From: Segatella baroniae DSM 16972 = JCM 13447
Lineage (GTDB): Bacteria; Bacteroidota; Bacteroidia; Bacteroidales; Bacteroidaceae
DNA: 64,000 bases
Assembly: GCF_000426585.1 (NCBI RefSeq)
Contig: NZ_AUFQ01000001.1
Span: 360,700 to 424,699, forward strand
Direction: 5' to 3'
Made by a program: the position numbers and the translations under genes. This document shows, piece by piece, positions 27,455 to 37,263 of the stretch. Position 1 is the first letter of the stretch; every line of letters begins with the position of its first letter. Under the pieces are notes generated by a model. The model was not told where the DNA came from and did no database searches. It worked only from the letters and a program-made list of their open reading frames with translations.

Positions 27455-28774
27455 TTAGTCTCTTCTGAAAATATCACGTGTATAAACTTTCTCTTCTACA
27501 TCTTCCAAACAGTCGTCAAAGCGATTGGCTATGATAGCTTTGCTTTGTGCCTTAAAGTCAGCAAGATTGTTCACTACTTTGCTACCAAAGAATGTTGTTC
27601 CATCTTCAAGGGTCGGCTCATAGATAATGACCTCTGCGCCTTTAGCCTTTACTCGCTTCATGATGCCTTGAATGGCAGACTGACGAAAATTATCGGAGTT
27701 GGACTTCATGGTCAGACGATATACGCCAATGACACAACCCTGTTCCTTCGCTGCATCCCATTGACCATTTTCGGTATAATAACCTGCTTTACGCAGTACA
27801 GCATCGGCTATATAATCCTTGCGTGTTTTGTTTGACTCCACAATGGCAGACATCATATTTTGTGGGACATCCTGATAGTTTGCGAGGAGCTGCTTGGTGT
27901 CTTTGGGAAGACAATAACCACCATAACCAAATGAGGGATTGTTATAATGTGTGCCGATACGTGGATCAAGACCAACCCCTTCAATGATGGCTTTAGCGTC
28001 AAGTCCCTTCACCTCTGCATAGGTGTCGAGTTCGTTGAAGTAAGAAACACGAAGTGCAAGATAGGTATTGGCGAAGAGTTTTACCGCTTCCGCTTCCTTC
28101 ATACCCATAAAGAGGGTGTCAATATTCTCTTTGATGGCTCCTTCCTGCAAGAGTGCCGTGAAAGTCTTGGCTGCTTCTTGCATCTTCTCTACGTCTGTGA
28201 CTGACTCGATGGCCTTATTTTCCGCCTTAAATTCTGGTTTATCAATTATTTTCGGATAACCTACGATGATACGGCTCGGGTAGAGATTATCGTACAATGC
28301 CTTGCTTTCACGAAGAAACTCTGGCGAGAAGAGCAGATTGAATTTCTTAACTCCTTTTTGCGCATACTTTAAATAGAGGCAGCGGGTATAGCCAACAGGA
28401 ATGGTAGACTTGATAACCATTACCGCATCGGGATTTACCTCTAGCACCAAATCTATCACTTCCTCCACATGACTTGTATCAAAGTAATTCTTTACAGGGT
28501 CATAATTAGTCGGTGCTGCGATTACCACAAAATCGGCATCAGCATAAGCAGACTTTCCATCAATTGTGGCAACAAGGTTTAGTGGTTTCTCGGCCAAATA
28601 CTTTTCGATATAATCATCTTGGATTGGTGAAATCTTATTGTTTAGTTTTTCTACCTTCTCAGAGATTACGTCTACTGCTGTTACATGATGATGTTGCGAT
28701 AGCAATGTTGCTATACTCAGTCCCACGTAGCCTGTACCAGCTACTGCGACCTTAATATCTTTAAAATCACGCAT
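27455..28774 (-). CDS. ugd: UDP-glucose 6-dehydrogenase / nucleotide-sugar dehydrogenase
   Basis: This 439-residue enzyme oxidises UDP-glucose to UDP-glucuronate with NAD. The N-terminal dinucleotide site is [18 protein letters not shown], the central domain contains [24 protein letters not shown], and the catalytic cysteine is in [16 protein letters not shown]. It is the first intact biosynthetic gene downstream of the IS982 relic, so its transcription may have been cut off from, or altered relative to, the upxY promoter. Confidence 0.93.
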   Translation of the reverse strand: MRDFKDIKVAVAGTGYVGLSIATLLSQHHHVTAVDVISEKVEKLNNKISPIQDDYIEKYLAEKPLNLVATIDGKSAYADADFVVIAAPTNYDPVKNYFDTSHVEEVIDLVLEVNPDAVMVIKSTIPVGYTRCLYLKYAQKGVKKFNLLFSPEFLRESKALYDNLYPSRIIVGYPKIIDKPEFKAENKAIESVTDVEKMQEAAKTFTALLQEGAIKENIDTLFMGMKEAEAVKLFANTYLALRVSYFNELDTYAEVKGLDAKAIIEGVGLDPRIGTHYNNPSFGYGGYCLPKDTKQLLANYQDVPQNMMSAIVESNKTRKDYIADAVLRKAGYYTENGQWDAAKEQGCVIGVYRLTMKSNSDNFRQSAIQGIMKRVKAKGAEVIIYEPTLEDGTTFFGSKVVNNLADFKAQSKAIIANRFDDCLEDVEEKVYTRDIFRRD

Positions 28775-28786
28775 ATATTATTTGAT

Positions 28787-28950
28787 TTAGTTCCTATTAT
28801 TTTGAATTTTCTTTATCCCCAAATATCCAATCAGTCTTTTGTAAAAGGGGATGTTATATTTTTTTGTATTCCAATATTCTTCTTTTAGTTTCCGATTTGA
28901 TATATACAACAGAGAAAAAAGATTGTCAAGCACAAAACGGCTATATCTAT
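28787..28950 (-). pseudogene. 3' remnant of an unidentified gene truncated by IS982
   Basis: Between the IS end and ugd one reverse frame stays open for about 53 codons (RYSRFVLDNLFSLLYISNRK, then KLKEEYWNTKKYNIPFYKRL) and ends in TAA 12 bases before the ugd start codon. The composition is protein-like and the spacing fits an operon member. The start has been removed by the IS. I do not recognise the family. Confidence 0.4.
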
Positions 28951-29796
28951 ACGCGAGTTCGGGATAAGCTTACCATGCAAAGCTCTCTAATGTCTTGATT
29001 GCTCCACATGCACTTGCAGTGCTTCCGGTTTGTTGTCAAAGAAGCAGTACGCCGCAAGGGCAGAACACAAGTTCATGATAAAGTTGTGTATCGAGCGGTG
29101 TCTCGAGTGAACGAGGTTGGCTTTGTTCTTGAGCAATTCATTGATACACTCGATGATGTATCTTTTTCTGAGCATGATCTTGTCCCACATGGGCATAAGC
29201 TTGTTCTTCATGTTGGCCTTGAGCCCATGTACGAGATGGATTCCCTGGCCGAAGAGTTCCTGCTTGATATATCCTCTGCCGGCAAACACCTTTCCATAGA
29301 GCTCCTTGGCGAACACTTTCCACACCCGGCCATCCCTGTCGTCGACGTTTGCTCCCGTGAGATAAAAGGTTATAACCTCCCCCGAGTCGTTGCACAGCAA
29401 GTGCAGCTTGAAGCCGTGACACCATCCCATGGCACCCTTCCCGTTCCTGGCCAACCCATTGAAGACTTCGTTGAAGTAGCGTCTGACGTTGTGGCACACA
29501 GGGATCATGGTGTCGACAAACGAAATGCCCGAGCATTTGCCGAAGGCATTGAGTTTCATGAACATCATCATCTTGAAGAACGCTCTTGGCATGACTTCCA
29601 CGAAACGATTGTAGGAAACAGCGTCGGGAAACTCCTGCCTGAGTTGTCTCATCAATAATACAGAAAATTTCAGTAACTTTGCTCTTGGTAATCATCGCTT
29701 GATCATTTTGCAACTTATTGATTTTCACCTATAAAGATACAAAACATTAACGAGATTACCAACTTTTACAAGCACTTTCTTATCCCGAACTCGCGT
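28951..29796 (-). mobile_element. IS982-family insertion sequence, internally deleted
   Basis: This 846-bp element is bounded by perfect 18-bp inverted repeats (ACGCGAGTTCGGGATAAG at 28951-28968 and its complement at 29779-29796). The transposase starts at 29695 with MITKSKVTEIFCIID but is joined out of frame near 29650 to LRQEFPDAVSYNRFVE. The DNA encoding the expected intervening helical domain is missing. The DDE core and C-terminus are open at 28987-29655. Flanking bases show no obvious target duplication. It lies between upxY and ugd and shares its C-terminal region with the fragment at 6955-7330. Confidence 0.88.
28987..29695 (-). pseudogene. IS982-family transposase, deleted and frameshifted
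   Basis: Catalytic-domain signatures remain (GISFVDTMIPVC, GAMGWCHGFKLHLLCNDSGEV, GRGYIKQELFGQGIHLVHGL, IIECINELLKNKANLVHSRH), while about 60 residues between CIID and the RQEFPDAVSYNRF motif are absent and the reading frame changes at the joint. The product is not expected to be active. Confidence 0.85.
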
Positions 29797-30196
29797 TACT
29801 TTAGGTGGCATGGTCAGTTTTAGACCTTCCAATAATTGTTTTTGGAGCAATACCATCCTTTACAGCTTCTTTATAAAGCGCCTTTATTTAGCACAAATAA
29901 AGGCGGGTAGTGGTTCCTTATGCCCTTTTGCCAGAAACCATTCTTTGAATTGCACCATAATATCAGATGAAAATCCGCCAAGTTTCTTTATTATCATATA
30001 GACGTTGCCTATAAAATGCAGTAACGCACTAATAATCCATAAGATAGGCATCCAGAGCCATCAAACAGAGCTATACTCGAACAGAGCCTATTAAAATGTC
30101 CCACAGCACCTTATTGACGCTGCCACCGTATGACAGTACAATCGATTGAAATTAATGATACGAATATTGCTTACAACATTTTTTCAAACAACAACA
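29797..30196. other. Spacer between IS982 relic and upxY, with small ORF and hairpin
   Basis: No confident gene. A minus-strand frame at 29884-30051 encodes 55 residues with a hydrophobic start (MPILWIISALLHFIGNVYMI) and then FSSDIMVQFKEWFLAKGHKEP. An adjacent frame continues ALYKEAVKDGIAPKTIIGRS, suggesting one broken small gene. The break coincides with a perfect 11-bp inverted repeat with a 5-base loop at 29879-29905. There is no T run, so it is not a standard terminator. This may be remains of the original first capsule gene. Confidence 0.4.
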
Positions 30197-30979
30197 TCAT
30201 TCTGCTATCTCAAAATCCTCATTATGCACATTATTGATAGCAACAGCATAACCACCAAAGTCCATGACAAGCTGGCGGTTTTTCAATATACGCACCACAT
30301 AGCCTACTTGTCCTGCCATAATTCCTGTTAATACACGGAGTTTCACGTGGTCTCTTGCAAATTTCACAAAAGGGTCACGAAGAAAAGTAATACGTTCTGG
30401 GTCTTCTTCCATGATTTGCATGAAAGGACGCATTGTTTCATCTGGAATAGTAGCAGGCTTGCCAGTACTGCAATCGTTTACTAAAAAATATTGTGGATAA
30501 TTCTGTATAAGGAATAGTCTCAGTTGTCTTGTCTCTCCCTGCAAAAACACAAGACCGCTGACTGTAGGCTTATCTTCTTTGATAATGCCTTTTCCATTAG
30601 GATTCTTTTTGTATTTTACAGTACGATGAACAAAGCATTTCGGTTTGAAACCGCCTTCTATTTTACGAGTTTCAAGATTCTTTTCAAAAGAAGCGGCAGA
30701 CATGTGCTGTATAAATATATATCCCCAAGGTGGTCTCGCTTCCTTCTTTGTTGATTCTGTCCCTTCACCTAAATCGTTTTTGGGGTCTTCCTCACTCTGA
30801 ATATCCGCATTTTCAAGACGTTGTTCGTCGTTATCTTCTTCATTTTTGGACATTCTTCCCACTTTCGAAATCGATTGCTTATCAGTTCCGAATATGTGGA
30901 TGCCCTTTGGTAAACGCTTGTTGTTATACATATCATTTACGTCGGCTGTAGAAGAAGAAAGCGAGCTAACCAGCGTCAT
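30197..30979 (-). CDS. upxY: UpxY-like NusG-family transcription antiterminator
   Basis: This 260-residue NusG paralogue would act on RNA polymerase near the start of the capsule operon to allow read-through of the long transcript. The NGN core is recognisable from PPWGYIFIQHMSAASFEKNL and LVFLQGETRQLRLFL. The C-terminal KOW-type domain is DHVKLRVLTGIMAGQVGYVVRILKNRQLVMDFGGYAVAI. The N-terminus carries an acidic, low-complexity extension (about 43-80) not present in classical NusG. Its position as first gene of the leftward locus is the usual one in Bacteroidales. Confidence 0.85.
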   Translation of the reverse strand: MTLVSSLSSSTADVNDMYNNKRLPKGIHIFGTDKQSISKVGRMSKNEEDNDEQRLENADIQSEEDPKNDLGEGTESTKKEARPPWGYIFIQHMSAASFEKNLETRKIEGGFKPKCFVHRTVKYKKNPNGKGIIKEDKPTVSGLVFLQGETRQLRLFLIQNYPQYFLVNDCSTGKPATIPDETMRPFMQIMEEDPERITFLRDPFVKFARDHVKLRVLTGIMAGQVGYVVRILKNRQLVMDFGGYAVAINNVHNEDFEIAE

Positions 30980-31472
30980 TTTCTTTATCTACTTTATGTC
31001 ACTGTTGGCTGTCATCATCTGTGTCGGCAGTGCCAGTTTCGCAATAACATTATTCATAAATTCATACTATTTAAACAGTATATTTGTCCAGTCAAAGAGG
31101 AGAATCATTTAACGTATCAACGGAGTGTCAATAATATAGCCTTCACCTCTCATTTAGTTTTGTGTCTCTATCTGTTCATTTGCTTATATCAGAGTGTAAT
31201 ATAGGACTTCTGTTACAAAGCTACTGCTTTTCTTGCATTTATTCCCCATCTTCACCCCAAAACTTTTAACTTTCTGCGAATTTATGCAGAAATGTTTAAC
31301 AAATCCAACATTTTAGCTGTCTAAACAACTTGATTTTCGGCGTAATGGACATTTGGTAGGCTGGTTGGCATTTTCCAACTTACGGATAATCTCTTTACGT
31401 TGTTTCAATTCCCAATCAATCGTTGACAGCCTCTGCGCAGTTCCGTTCTTCCGTCACCATCGTGTGGTATCG
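30980..31472 (-). promoter_or_regulatory. Leader/promoter region of the capsule locus
   Basis: I see no gene. On the minus strand TAGCTTTG (31216-31223) matches the -7 consensus about 237 bases upstream of upxY but lacks a good -33 partner. A 7-bp inverted repeat (TTTCTGC / GCAGAAA, 8-base loop, 31271-31292) lies further upstream. A long untranslated leader is normal for UpxY-controlled loci. I did not find the long paired repeats that would mark an invertible promoter. Confidence 0.4.
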
Positions 31473-32111
31473 TCAAATATAGTATTCGGCAGAATCGACG
31501 AGTCCGGCGCGCAAGGCATACTTCGTGGCTTCATGCACATTGTTGACCTGGAGCTTGCGAAAGATGTTCTTGCGGTGGGTGTTGATGGTGTGGAAGCTGC
31601 TGAAACGTTTTTCCGCTATTTCCTTGGTCGTCAGTCCCAACGCGATGTCTTTCAGTATTTCCGTCTCAGTCTTGGTCAGCCGAATCGCGTCTTCAGCATG
31701 GGGCAAGGGCTGAAGCAGGAGCTCGGCCGTGCGCTGACAGATATAGCGGCGATGGTCGGCGGCAGCGACAAGGGCCGTGTTGATTTCTGCAAGTGACGTC
31801 TCTTTGAGCACAACGCCGAAGCGGCTGCCGGCCGCCAGCAGAGTGCGTACAAACTCCTGGCTGAGGTCTTCGCTGAAGAGGAGCCAATGAACGGAAGGGA
31901 AACGTTGGCTCAGAATGGCCAACTCGGCAACGCCGTCGATGTCGAAGAGCGTATAGTCCAAGACGACAACGCTTCGGGGGGCAGCGGAAAGCAGCCTGAC
32001 AAGTTCATCCTTGTCGTCTACGGACAAAGCGTGGGAGCCGGGGATGCGTTCTATCAGATACATCAGCCCGGCACGGGTGATATCCTGCTTGTCGGCCAAA
32101 AGGAAATTCAT
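31473..32111 (-). CDS. LuxR/NarL-family response regulator
   Basis: This two-component response regulator has 212 residues from MNFLLADKQDITRAG. The receiver domain spans about 1-115 with the likely phosphoacceptor Asp52 in VVVLDYTLFD. The C-terminal LuxR helix-turn-helix spans about 145-210 (LTKTETEILKDIALGLTTKE, then FSSFHTINTHRKNIFRKLQV). No histidine kinase is adjacent. It starts 11 bases after the DUF5686 gene stop, so the two are probably co-transcribed. An ATG three codons upstream (32120) is an alternative start. Confidence 0.88.
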   Translation of the reverse strand: MNFLLADKQDITRAGLMYLIERIPGSHALSVDDKDELVRLLSAAPRSVVVLDYTLFDIDGVAELAILSQRFPSVHWLLFSEDLSQEFVRTLLAAGSRFGVVLKETSLAEINTALVAAADHRRYICQRTAELLLQPLPHAEDAIRLTKTETEILKDIALGLTTKEIAEKRFSSFHTINTHRKNIFRKLQVNNVHEATKYALRAGLVDSAEYYI

Positions 32112-32121
32112 CTCTCGCAAC

Positions 32122-34722
32122 TTAAAAGGTCATGCGCATCATCAGTCGTATGCCATTGCGGTGGGCAATGGGCAGATAGGTGTAGTTGCAGCGGTGTACA
32201 AACTCCACATGAACGATTTTGAAGATGTTGTGAACACCCGCCACCAGTTCCACATAGGGCCGTTTGGAGTCCATCACGTAACTACCGCTGGGGAACACCA
32301 TCAGAACTGGGTCGCCGGCATTCTTCTCCAACGTCGGATTATTCTTGTCGGTCAACGTTCCCCACAGGGTCTTCACTCCGATGTATTCACGCCATTTCAG
32401 TTTCTTGAGCAACGGTATGCGGTTGAAAATCTTGCCGTTCAAATCCCAACTGACGTCAAGACTGGCATAACGGTCGTTGAGGAACTCCATATTGTTGATC
32501 AGATTAAATGTCTCATTCTGGACAATGTAGCTCAAATTGGCGGCAGGCATGATCAACAAAGGATAGGGCACCTTGTTCCACTGTGCCCCCGCCTTGATGT
32601 ACGTGTCGATTTTGCCCCATGAATTCATCCAGAAACGCTTGTAGATACCAGCCTCCGTCAGGTTGTAAGTATAGTCGCCGCCCAGCAGTCCCTTGACACC
32701 CATCGTATGACGAAGCGTGAAGACGGGTGCGTCGAGGTTCATCGGAATGCGCCGTTGCTTGGTGTTGATGTAGGTACGCCCCGAAGCCAGCTGGAATTGA
32801 AGGGTTAGTTCGGTCGTCCGCATCTTTCCGTTATGCAGATATTTGCCGGCCATTTTTTCAGAAAGGCCATTGATATCGGACACCATATCCACATGGGAGT
32901 CCAACGTTTGGAAAAAGAGACGGCCGGCAGCTTCGTCTTCCTCGGTCTTCAACTCAAAGGTGGTCTTCAATCCCCACTCCTCTTCAAAGTCAAATTGCAG
33001 CTGCTGCCGGTTGTAGAACATCATCTTGTCCACCTTTGCCCATTTGAAAGCGGTGAACACATTGTCCTTGTCCGTGTGCATGAACTTGTCCGATGGAGCC
33101 ATCACGTCGTATGTGCTGGTGAACGTGAGTGTACGTTTGGGAAACTCGCGGGGCAGATAGTCCTTCTTGTTGAACGAGTAAGTGACCTCACCCTTATAAT
33201 AGTTTTTATGGCTGTTCACGCCATGTGCGTAATAGCCTGAGAAGAACCAGTGCTTGTTCAGATTGGCCGTTGTCTGGCCGCTGACACGGAAGCGCAGTCC
33301 GTCGATGAAGTTCGAGGTGACCATCGTGTTGACTGGACCGACATCCAGCTTGCTCGGATGATTCAGGTCGCCCGTCTCTACAAAGTTCTCAACCAACGCC
33401 TTGACACCGAAAATGACATATTTGAAGCCCTTGAGCTGCTCTATCCGATGGATGAAGGCGTTCATGCCGGTTTCGCTCTTCGTCAGTTCCACCGTTCGAT
33501 ACTGGTTCCAGAAAGCCTCGTCCCGCATGTTGGCGTTGGCTTCGCGCCTGCTGGCGGCCTTCCCCTTGAACAACTGTTTGGGCAGAGGGTCGAAAGCATA
33601 GTCGCTCAGGCGTGTCGTTCGGGTGACCAAAACCTTGGAAAGGAAGCTGGCCACCTTCATCTCGACAATCATGTCGTCCACGGAAAGCACCCACTCGCCA
33701 TTCGGCAACTTGGCATATTCCTGCGTTACGCGCAGGTTTTCGACGAAATTGACGTCACTCCGTTTCGGGATGGTCAGCTCGCAGCGTTTCACATGCAGCG
33801 TGGAATCCGCCAAGACATATAAGTCTCCCCTGAAGCCGAAGTCCTGCTGGTTGTTGGGCAGGAACTCCAGATGATAGCACAGGTCACGATCCACATACAC
33901 GGTGTCCGCTATGTAATAACGATAGAAGGCGACGGCATTCTTGCCGATAGGGCTGGTGAAAGGAAATTGGAGCAACCGTATCTGGTCGTCATAAAGGTCT
34001 ATATCGGTAAACACGTCCTTCAATGCCGTATTGAGGATGTCGCCGGTGGCCAGCAACTGGTTGACACCGGTGCTCTGCTGTCCCATGACGATGTCCTTTT
34101 CCGACTTCGGGTCTTTACGATAGATGTGCTGCGTGACCGTCTCATCCACCGAAACGGGCAATATCAGTTTGTGATTGTAAGGACTTGTCTCTATCTGGTC
34201 TATCAACCACTGCTTCTTGGCAAAGAAACCGCTGTCTATATCCGATGGTTGAATGTCGTTGACGGCCAGCGTTATCTTCTGATACTTGTTGTATTGATAG
34301 TAGGCATGATTGGCCAAGTCGGTCTTTTTCTTTGCAGCCACCACACGCTTCATCAACTCCACGGTCGGATTGTCTTTCCTGCTGTAGCGGCCTCGCTTCT
34401 GCCTGACCACCACTTCGGCCAGCGTCTTGGTGTCGGGTTTCAGTTTTATATTGAGCGTCTGTGGCGTCTTTTCCGTTATCGTTATGTTGCGCGACTGATA
34501 GCCCACGGCACTGAAGGTCAACACCCATCCTTCGTGGCGTTCAATGCTGTAGCGTCCCTGCGCATTGCCGCTCACGGCGATGTGATGTCCCTTGTATGAC
34601 GCGCTTGGATAAAGCAGAGTGTCGCCTGTCGCAGCATCGGTGACAACGCCCGACAACTGGGCCCGGGCCGCCATCGACAGTGCCATCAACAATATAATTA
34701 TATGCAATCGCTTGATCATCAT
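32122..34722 (-). CDS. DUF5686 outer-membrane protein with carboxypeptidase-regulatory-like domain
   Basis: This 866-residue protein has a signal peptide (MMIKRLHIIILLMALSMAARAQ), an N-terminal CarboxypepD_reg-like domain (LSGVVTDAATGDTLLYPSAS through VGYQSRNITI, about 22-100) and a long DUF5686 body ending in an aromatic/Phe C-terminus (LMMRMTF), which suggests an outer-membrane barrel. Family members are common in Bacteroidetes and often sit with regulators or membrane-stress genes, but the function is unknown. It is followed immediately by a response regulator gene. Confidence 0.85.
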   Translation of the reverse strand: MMIKRLHIIILLMALSMAARAQLSGVVTDAATGDTLLYPSASYKGHHIAVSGNAQGRYSIERHEGWVLTFSAVGYQSRNITITEKTPQTLNIKLKPDTKTLAEVVVRQKRGRYSRKDNPTVELMKRVVAAKKKTDLANHAYYQYNKYQKITLAVNDIQPSDIDSGFFAKKQWLIDQIETSPYNHKLILPVSVDETVTQHIYRKDPKSEKDIVMGQQSTGVNQLLATGDILNTALKDVFTDIDLYDDQIRLLQFPFTSPIGKNAVAFYRYYIADTVYVDRDLCYHLEFLPNNQQDFGFRGDLYVLADSTLHVKRCELTIPKRSDVNFVENLRVTQEYAKLPNGEWVLSVDDMIVEMKVASFLSKVLVTRTTRLSDYAFDPLPKQLFKGKAASRREANANMRDEAFWNQYRTVELTKSETGMNAFIHRIEQLKGFKYVIFGVKALVENFVETGDLNHPSKLDVGPVNTMVTSNFIDGLRFRVSGQTTANLNKHWFFSGYYAHGVNSHKNYYKGEVTYSFNKKDYLPREFPKRTLTFTSTYDVMAPSDKFMHTDKDNVFTAFKWAKVDKMMFYNRQQLQFDFEEEWGLKTTFELKTEEDEAAGRLFFQTLDSHVDMVSDINGLSEKMAGKYLHNGKMRTTELTLQFQLASGRTYINTKQRRIPMNLDAPVFTLRHTMGVKGLLGGDYTYNLTEAGIYKRFWMNSWGKIDTYIKAGAQWNKVPYPLLIMPAANLSYIVQNETFNLINNMEFLNDRYASLDVSWDLNGKIFNRIPLLKKLKWREYIGVKTLWGTLTDKNNPTLEKNAGDPVLMVFPSGSYVMDSKRPYVELVAGVHNIFKIVHVEFVHRCNYTYLPIAHRNGIRLMMRMTF

Positions 34723-34781
34723 CTCTTCTCTCCTAATACCTATTCCTGAATGTAAAGTGCCGAACGGTCTGTCGGCTTGAA

Positions 34782-35489
34782 CTAAAATGCCAAAATCTGT
34801 TCCAAGTCGGTGATGACATAATCGGGAAACGACTCGTCATATTGCCGGTCCGTCCAGCCCTCGCCTTTGAACCAAGCCGTCAGGCAACCTGTCTTTTTGG
34901 CCGGTTCTATATCTTTTGAAAAGCTGTCACCCGTCACGAGCACGTCTTTCGCTTTCAGTCCCAACGCCGCCACGCCCAGCTCGAATATCCTCGGGTCGGG
35001 CTTTCTGATTCCGACGGCAGCGGACTCCACCACTTCGACGAAAAAACCGTCGAACTGAAATTCTTTCAAGATAGCATTCAGGTTGCCATAGAAATTGCTC
35101 ACCAACACCATAGGCTTGCCCATTTCCTTCAAACGCCCCAAGACATCACGGCTGTGCGCAGTGATTCGGAGCACCTGCCGATACACGTCGTCCAGTACCG
35201 CCACGTGCTTTGCCGTCAACGTCGCTTCGTCGGTGGCCCAGGCATCGTGCCCGCAAAGATACTCCATTTCAAGCCGAATCTTGATTTCCAAAGTCTTATG
35301 AAAAGTGAACTCGGGGCCGATGATGGGGTTGCTGCCCAACACACGCTCCACAGCGACATAGGCCTCGCGGAACTGTTCTTCCATCACGGGAACTTCCTGA
35401 CGTTCATAGGCATGCCACAACAGCATGCCCCAATGACGGCCGGCCGTATCGAGCGTTGCGCCATAATCAAATATATAACCTTTTATCAT
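34782..35489 (-). CDS. HAD-superfamily hydrolase with atypical motif I
   Basis: This 235-residue protein has a HAD fold with a helical cap. Motif I is FDYGATLDT: the nucleophile Asp8 is present but the usual second Asp at +2 is Gly10. Motif II is VLVSNFYGN, motif III the lysine in GIRKPDPRIFE, and motif IV GDSFSKDIEPAKKTG. The second Asp normally serves as general acid/base in phosphatases, so activity may be altered. It overlaps the CDP-alcohol transferase gene by 4 bases and probably acts in the same pathway. Confidence 0.82.
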   Translation of the reverse strand: MIKGYIFDYGATLDTAGRHWGMLLWHAYERQEVPVMEEQFREAYVAVERVLGSNPIIGPEFTFHKTLEIKIRLEMEYLCGHDAWATDEATLTAKHVAVLDDVYRQVLRITAHSRDVLGRLKEMGKPMVLVSNFYGNLNAILKEFQFDGFFVEVVESAAVGIRKPDPRIFELGVAALGLKAKDVLVTGDSFSKDIEPAKKTGCLTAWFKGEGWTDRQYDESFPDYVITDLEQILAF

Positions 35490-36442
35490 CTTGATTTCGT
35501 ATGCGTTTCCAACTTCTCCAACATCATGCTACAGAGCCGTTCATGCTTCCGGTGCATGTAAATGGCCATCACCTGCATGACCGTTATCTCAAACAAAGGA
35601 TAGATCCAAGGCAGATTGATCAGACAGGAAACATAGCATACGATTGCCCTGAGGTTGAAAGTGAGCAGGTTTGTGTAAGTCATCAGGGGCCTACTGCCCG
35701 CCAAAAAGGCTTCTCTTATAACCCCAACGCCCATCTCTTGGCCTCCCGGAAAGGCTCTCAAAGCCTCCAAAAGCTTCTGGAACGCGGGGGTGCGCTGCTC
35801 CTGGCTCTTGCAATAGTTGGCATAATTGAAATAGAACACATGGGGCCAAAAGGCTCCCCGCTTCGGCAAAGCAATCAAAGTTTGCTGCTGGTCGGCATAG
35901 CTGTCAAGCTCGCTGCCTTCCTTTCCCTTCAGAAAGTACAGGTGAATCTGTCGATAATAGTCGGCCAAAGAACTCTGACGCGAATGGCACAACACGCCTG
36001 CCACCATGCACAAGACCCATATCCACATTCCCCAATTCATGTCGAGGCCGGGAACAGGCTCGTCCATCAACCTCACACAGATGGCCACGTAGATGCAAAA
36101 GAACCACACTTCGCCCGAAAAGCCGTCGAGCATGCGTCCGACCAGTGTCTTCTTGCCCGTCAACCGTGCCATCTGCCCGTCGGTGGAATCACAGAAATTG
36201 GCCATCATCAACAAAAAGACACCCCACAGGTTCGACGCCAAATCGGAATAATGAAACATCCATCCAGCCGCCATCCCCAAGAAAATGGAAACGATGGTGA
36301 TTACATTGGGGTGGATGCCAAGCTTGTCCCACAACAGGGCGAAAGCCAAACCTATCGGTCGGGTAAAGTGAACGTCCAGCCATTCTTCCGTATCATTCGA
36401 CTTGAAAGAAGCCTGCAAAAGTTCCTTGAAATTATTTCTCAT
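35486..36442 (-). CDS. CDP-alcohol phosphatidyltransferase family membrane protein, altered catalytic motif
   Basis: This 318-residue membrane protein has several hydrophobic segments. The family motif D-x2-D-G-x2-A-R-x8-G-x3-D-x3-D is seen as DSTDGQMARLTGKKTLVGRM followed by LDGFSGE: D85, D88, G89, A92, R93, G102 and D106 are present. The last position, normally the catalytic-base Asp, is Gly110, with Glu one residue later. Family members join a CDP-activated alcohol to an acceptor to make phosphodiester lipids. The neighbouring nucleotidyltransferase could supply the CDP donor. The altered motif leaves activity uncertain. Confidence 0.82.
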   Translation of the reverse strand: MRNNFKELLQASFKSNDTEEWLDVHFTRPIGLAFALLWDKLGIHPNVITIVSIFLGMAAGWMFHYSDLASNLWGVFLLMMANFCDSTDGQMARLTGKKTLVGRMLDGFSGEVWFFCIYVAICVRLMDEPVPGLDMNWGMWIWVLCMVAGVLCHSRQSSLADYYRQIHLYFLKGKEGSELDSYADQQQTLIALPKRGAFWPHVFYFNYANYCKSQEQRTPAFQKLLEALRAFPGGQEMGVGVIREAFLAGSRPLMTYTNLLTFNLRAIVCYVSCLINLPWIYPLFEITVMQVMAIYMHRKHERLCSMMLEKLETHTKSR

Positions 36443-36474
36443 CTTGACAAAGGCCTCTTCAGACCATCATTACA

Positions 36475-37263
36475 TTATACTATTATCAAATCACAGACAG
36501 CCTGCGCGGCCTCGGCCCTGCAACGCGAGAAACTGGGCCATTCGTTGAAGTCTATCAGACAGAAACCGCCGTCTTCCCTGACGATGGCGTCACCACCGTA
36601 GATGTCCACCCCCGTCAATACCGACACGGTCTCTGCCACTTGCCGAAGCTCTTCCACTTCAAAAGCGTAATGATGCGCGGCGCCATTGCGCGCCTCATCA
36701 CCATACTTCGACATGCCGTCATCGGCCGGATAATAACAGCGGAAGAAGCCGCCACGCACCGCATAGAACTTGACAAGGTCGCCGGGGACATGCGCTTGCA
36801 CCACCCAATCGGTCACACCACGCATGACAAAGGAGGCCTGCATGGCCACCAATGCCGCCCGGTCCTTGCAAAATACGACGTCATCGTGCGACTGCGCCGC
36901 CTGGTCGCCACGCTTCAGCCAATAGCCGTCGGCACCATCCGTCGCAGGGACCGGTATGCCATGGCGCAACAACAGTTCATTGAGAAGGCTTCTGCCACAC
37001 CGGACGACGCCGAAAGCAGAATTGAGGACGCGCGCACCTTGCTTTTCCTTTTGTTCCAGCAATGCCAACGTCCGAGGCAAACGGGCCATCGACAGAAAGA
37101 CATCGGCCTCATCGTCCGCAGAAAGGTCGCCTTCCGCCACCATCCGAACATCTCCTACGCCCCGCCGTCTCAATCCTTCGCACACAGCCGCCAAGATGGC
37201 TTCATCCTTTTCGACAGAGTTGGGCGAGAAAGCTTCATCGCGTTGAACGGCAATAACTTTCAT
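36475..37263 (-). CDS. ATP-grasp-like protein of the headgroup cluster
   Basis: This 262-residue soluble protein resembles RimK-type ATP-grasp enzymes. An N-terminal alpha/beta part (VIAVQRDEAFSPNSVEKD through LNSAFGVVRCGRS) precedes a nucleotide-binding region (DDVVFCKD, VVQAHVPGDLVKFYAVRGG). The C-terminal metal-site segment VDIYGGDAIVREDGGFCLID is followed by FNEWPSFS. It overlaps the nucleotidyltransferase upstream by 4 bases. It might ligate an amino acid to the small alcohol or headgroup, but the substrate is unknown. Confidence 0.65.
   Translation of the reverse strand: MKVIAVQRDEAFSPNSVEKDEAILAAVCEGLRRRGVGDVRMVAEGDLSADDEADVFLSMARLPRTLALLEQKEKQGARVLNSAFGVVRCGRSLLNELLLRHGIPVPATDGADGYWLKRGDQAAQSHDDVVFCKDRAALVAMQASFVMRGVTDWVVQAHVPGDLVKFYAVRGGFFRCYYPADDGMSKYGDEARNGAAHHYAFEVEELRQVAETVSVLTGVDIYGGDAIVREDGGFCLIDFNEWPSFSRCRAEAAQAVCDLIIV

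Noticed and set aside
30980..31472. Invertible promoter upstream of upxY, as in Bacteroides capsule loci
   Set aside because: No pair of long inverted repeats flanking a promoter could be found; only a 7-bp hairpin.
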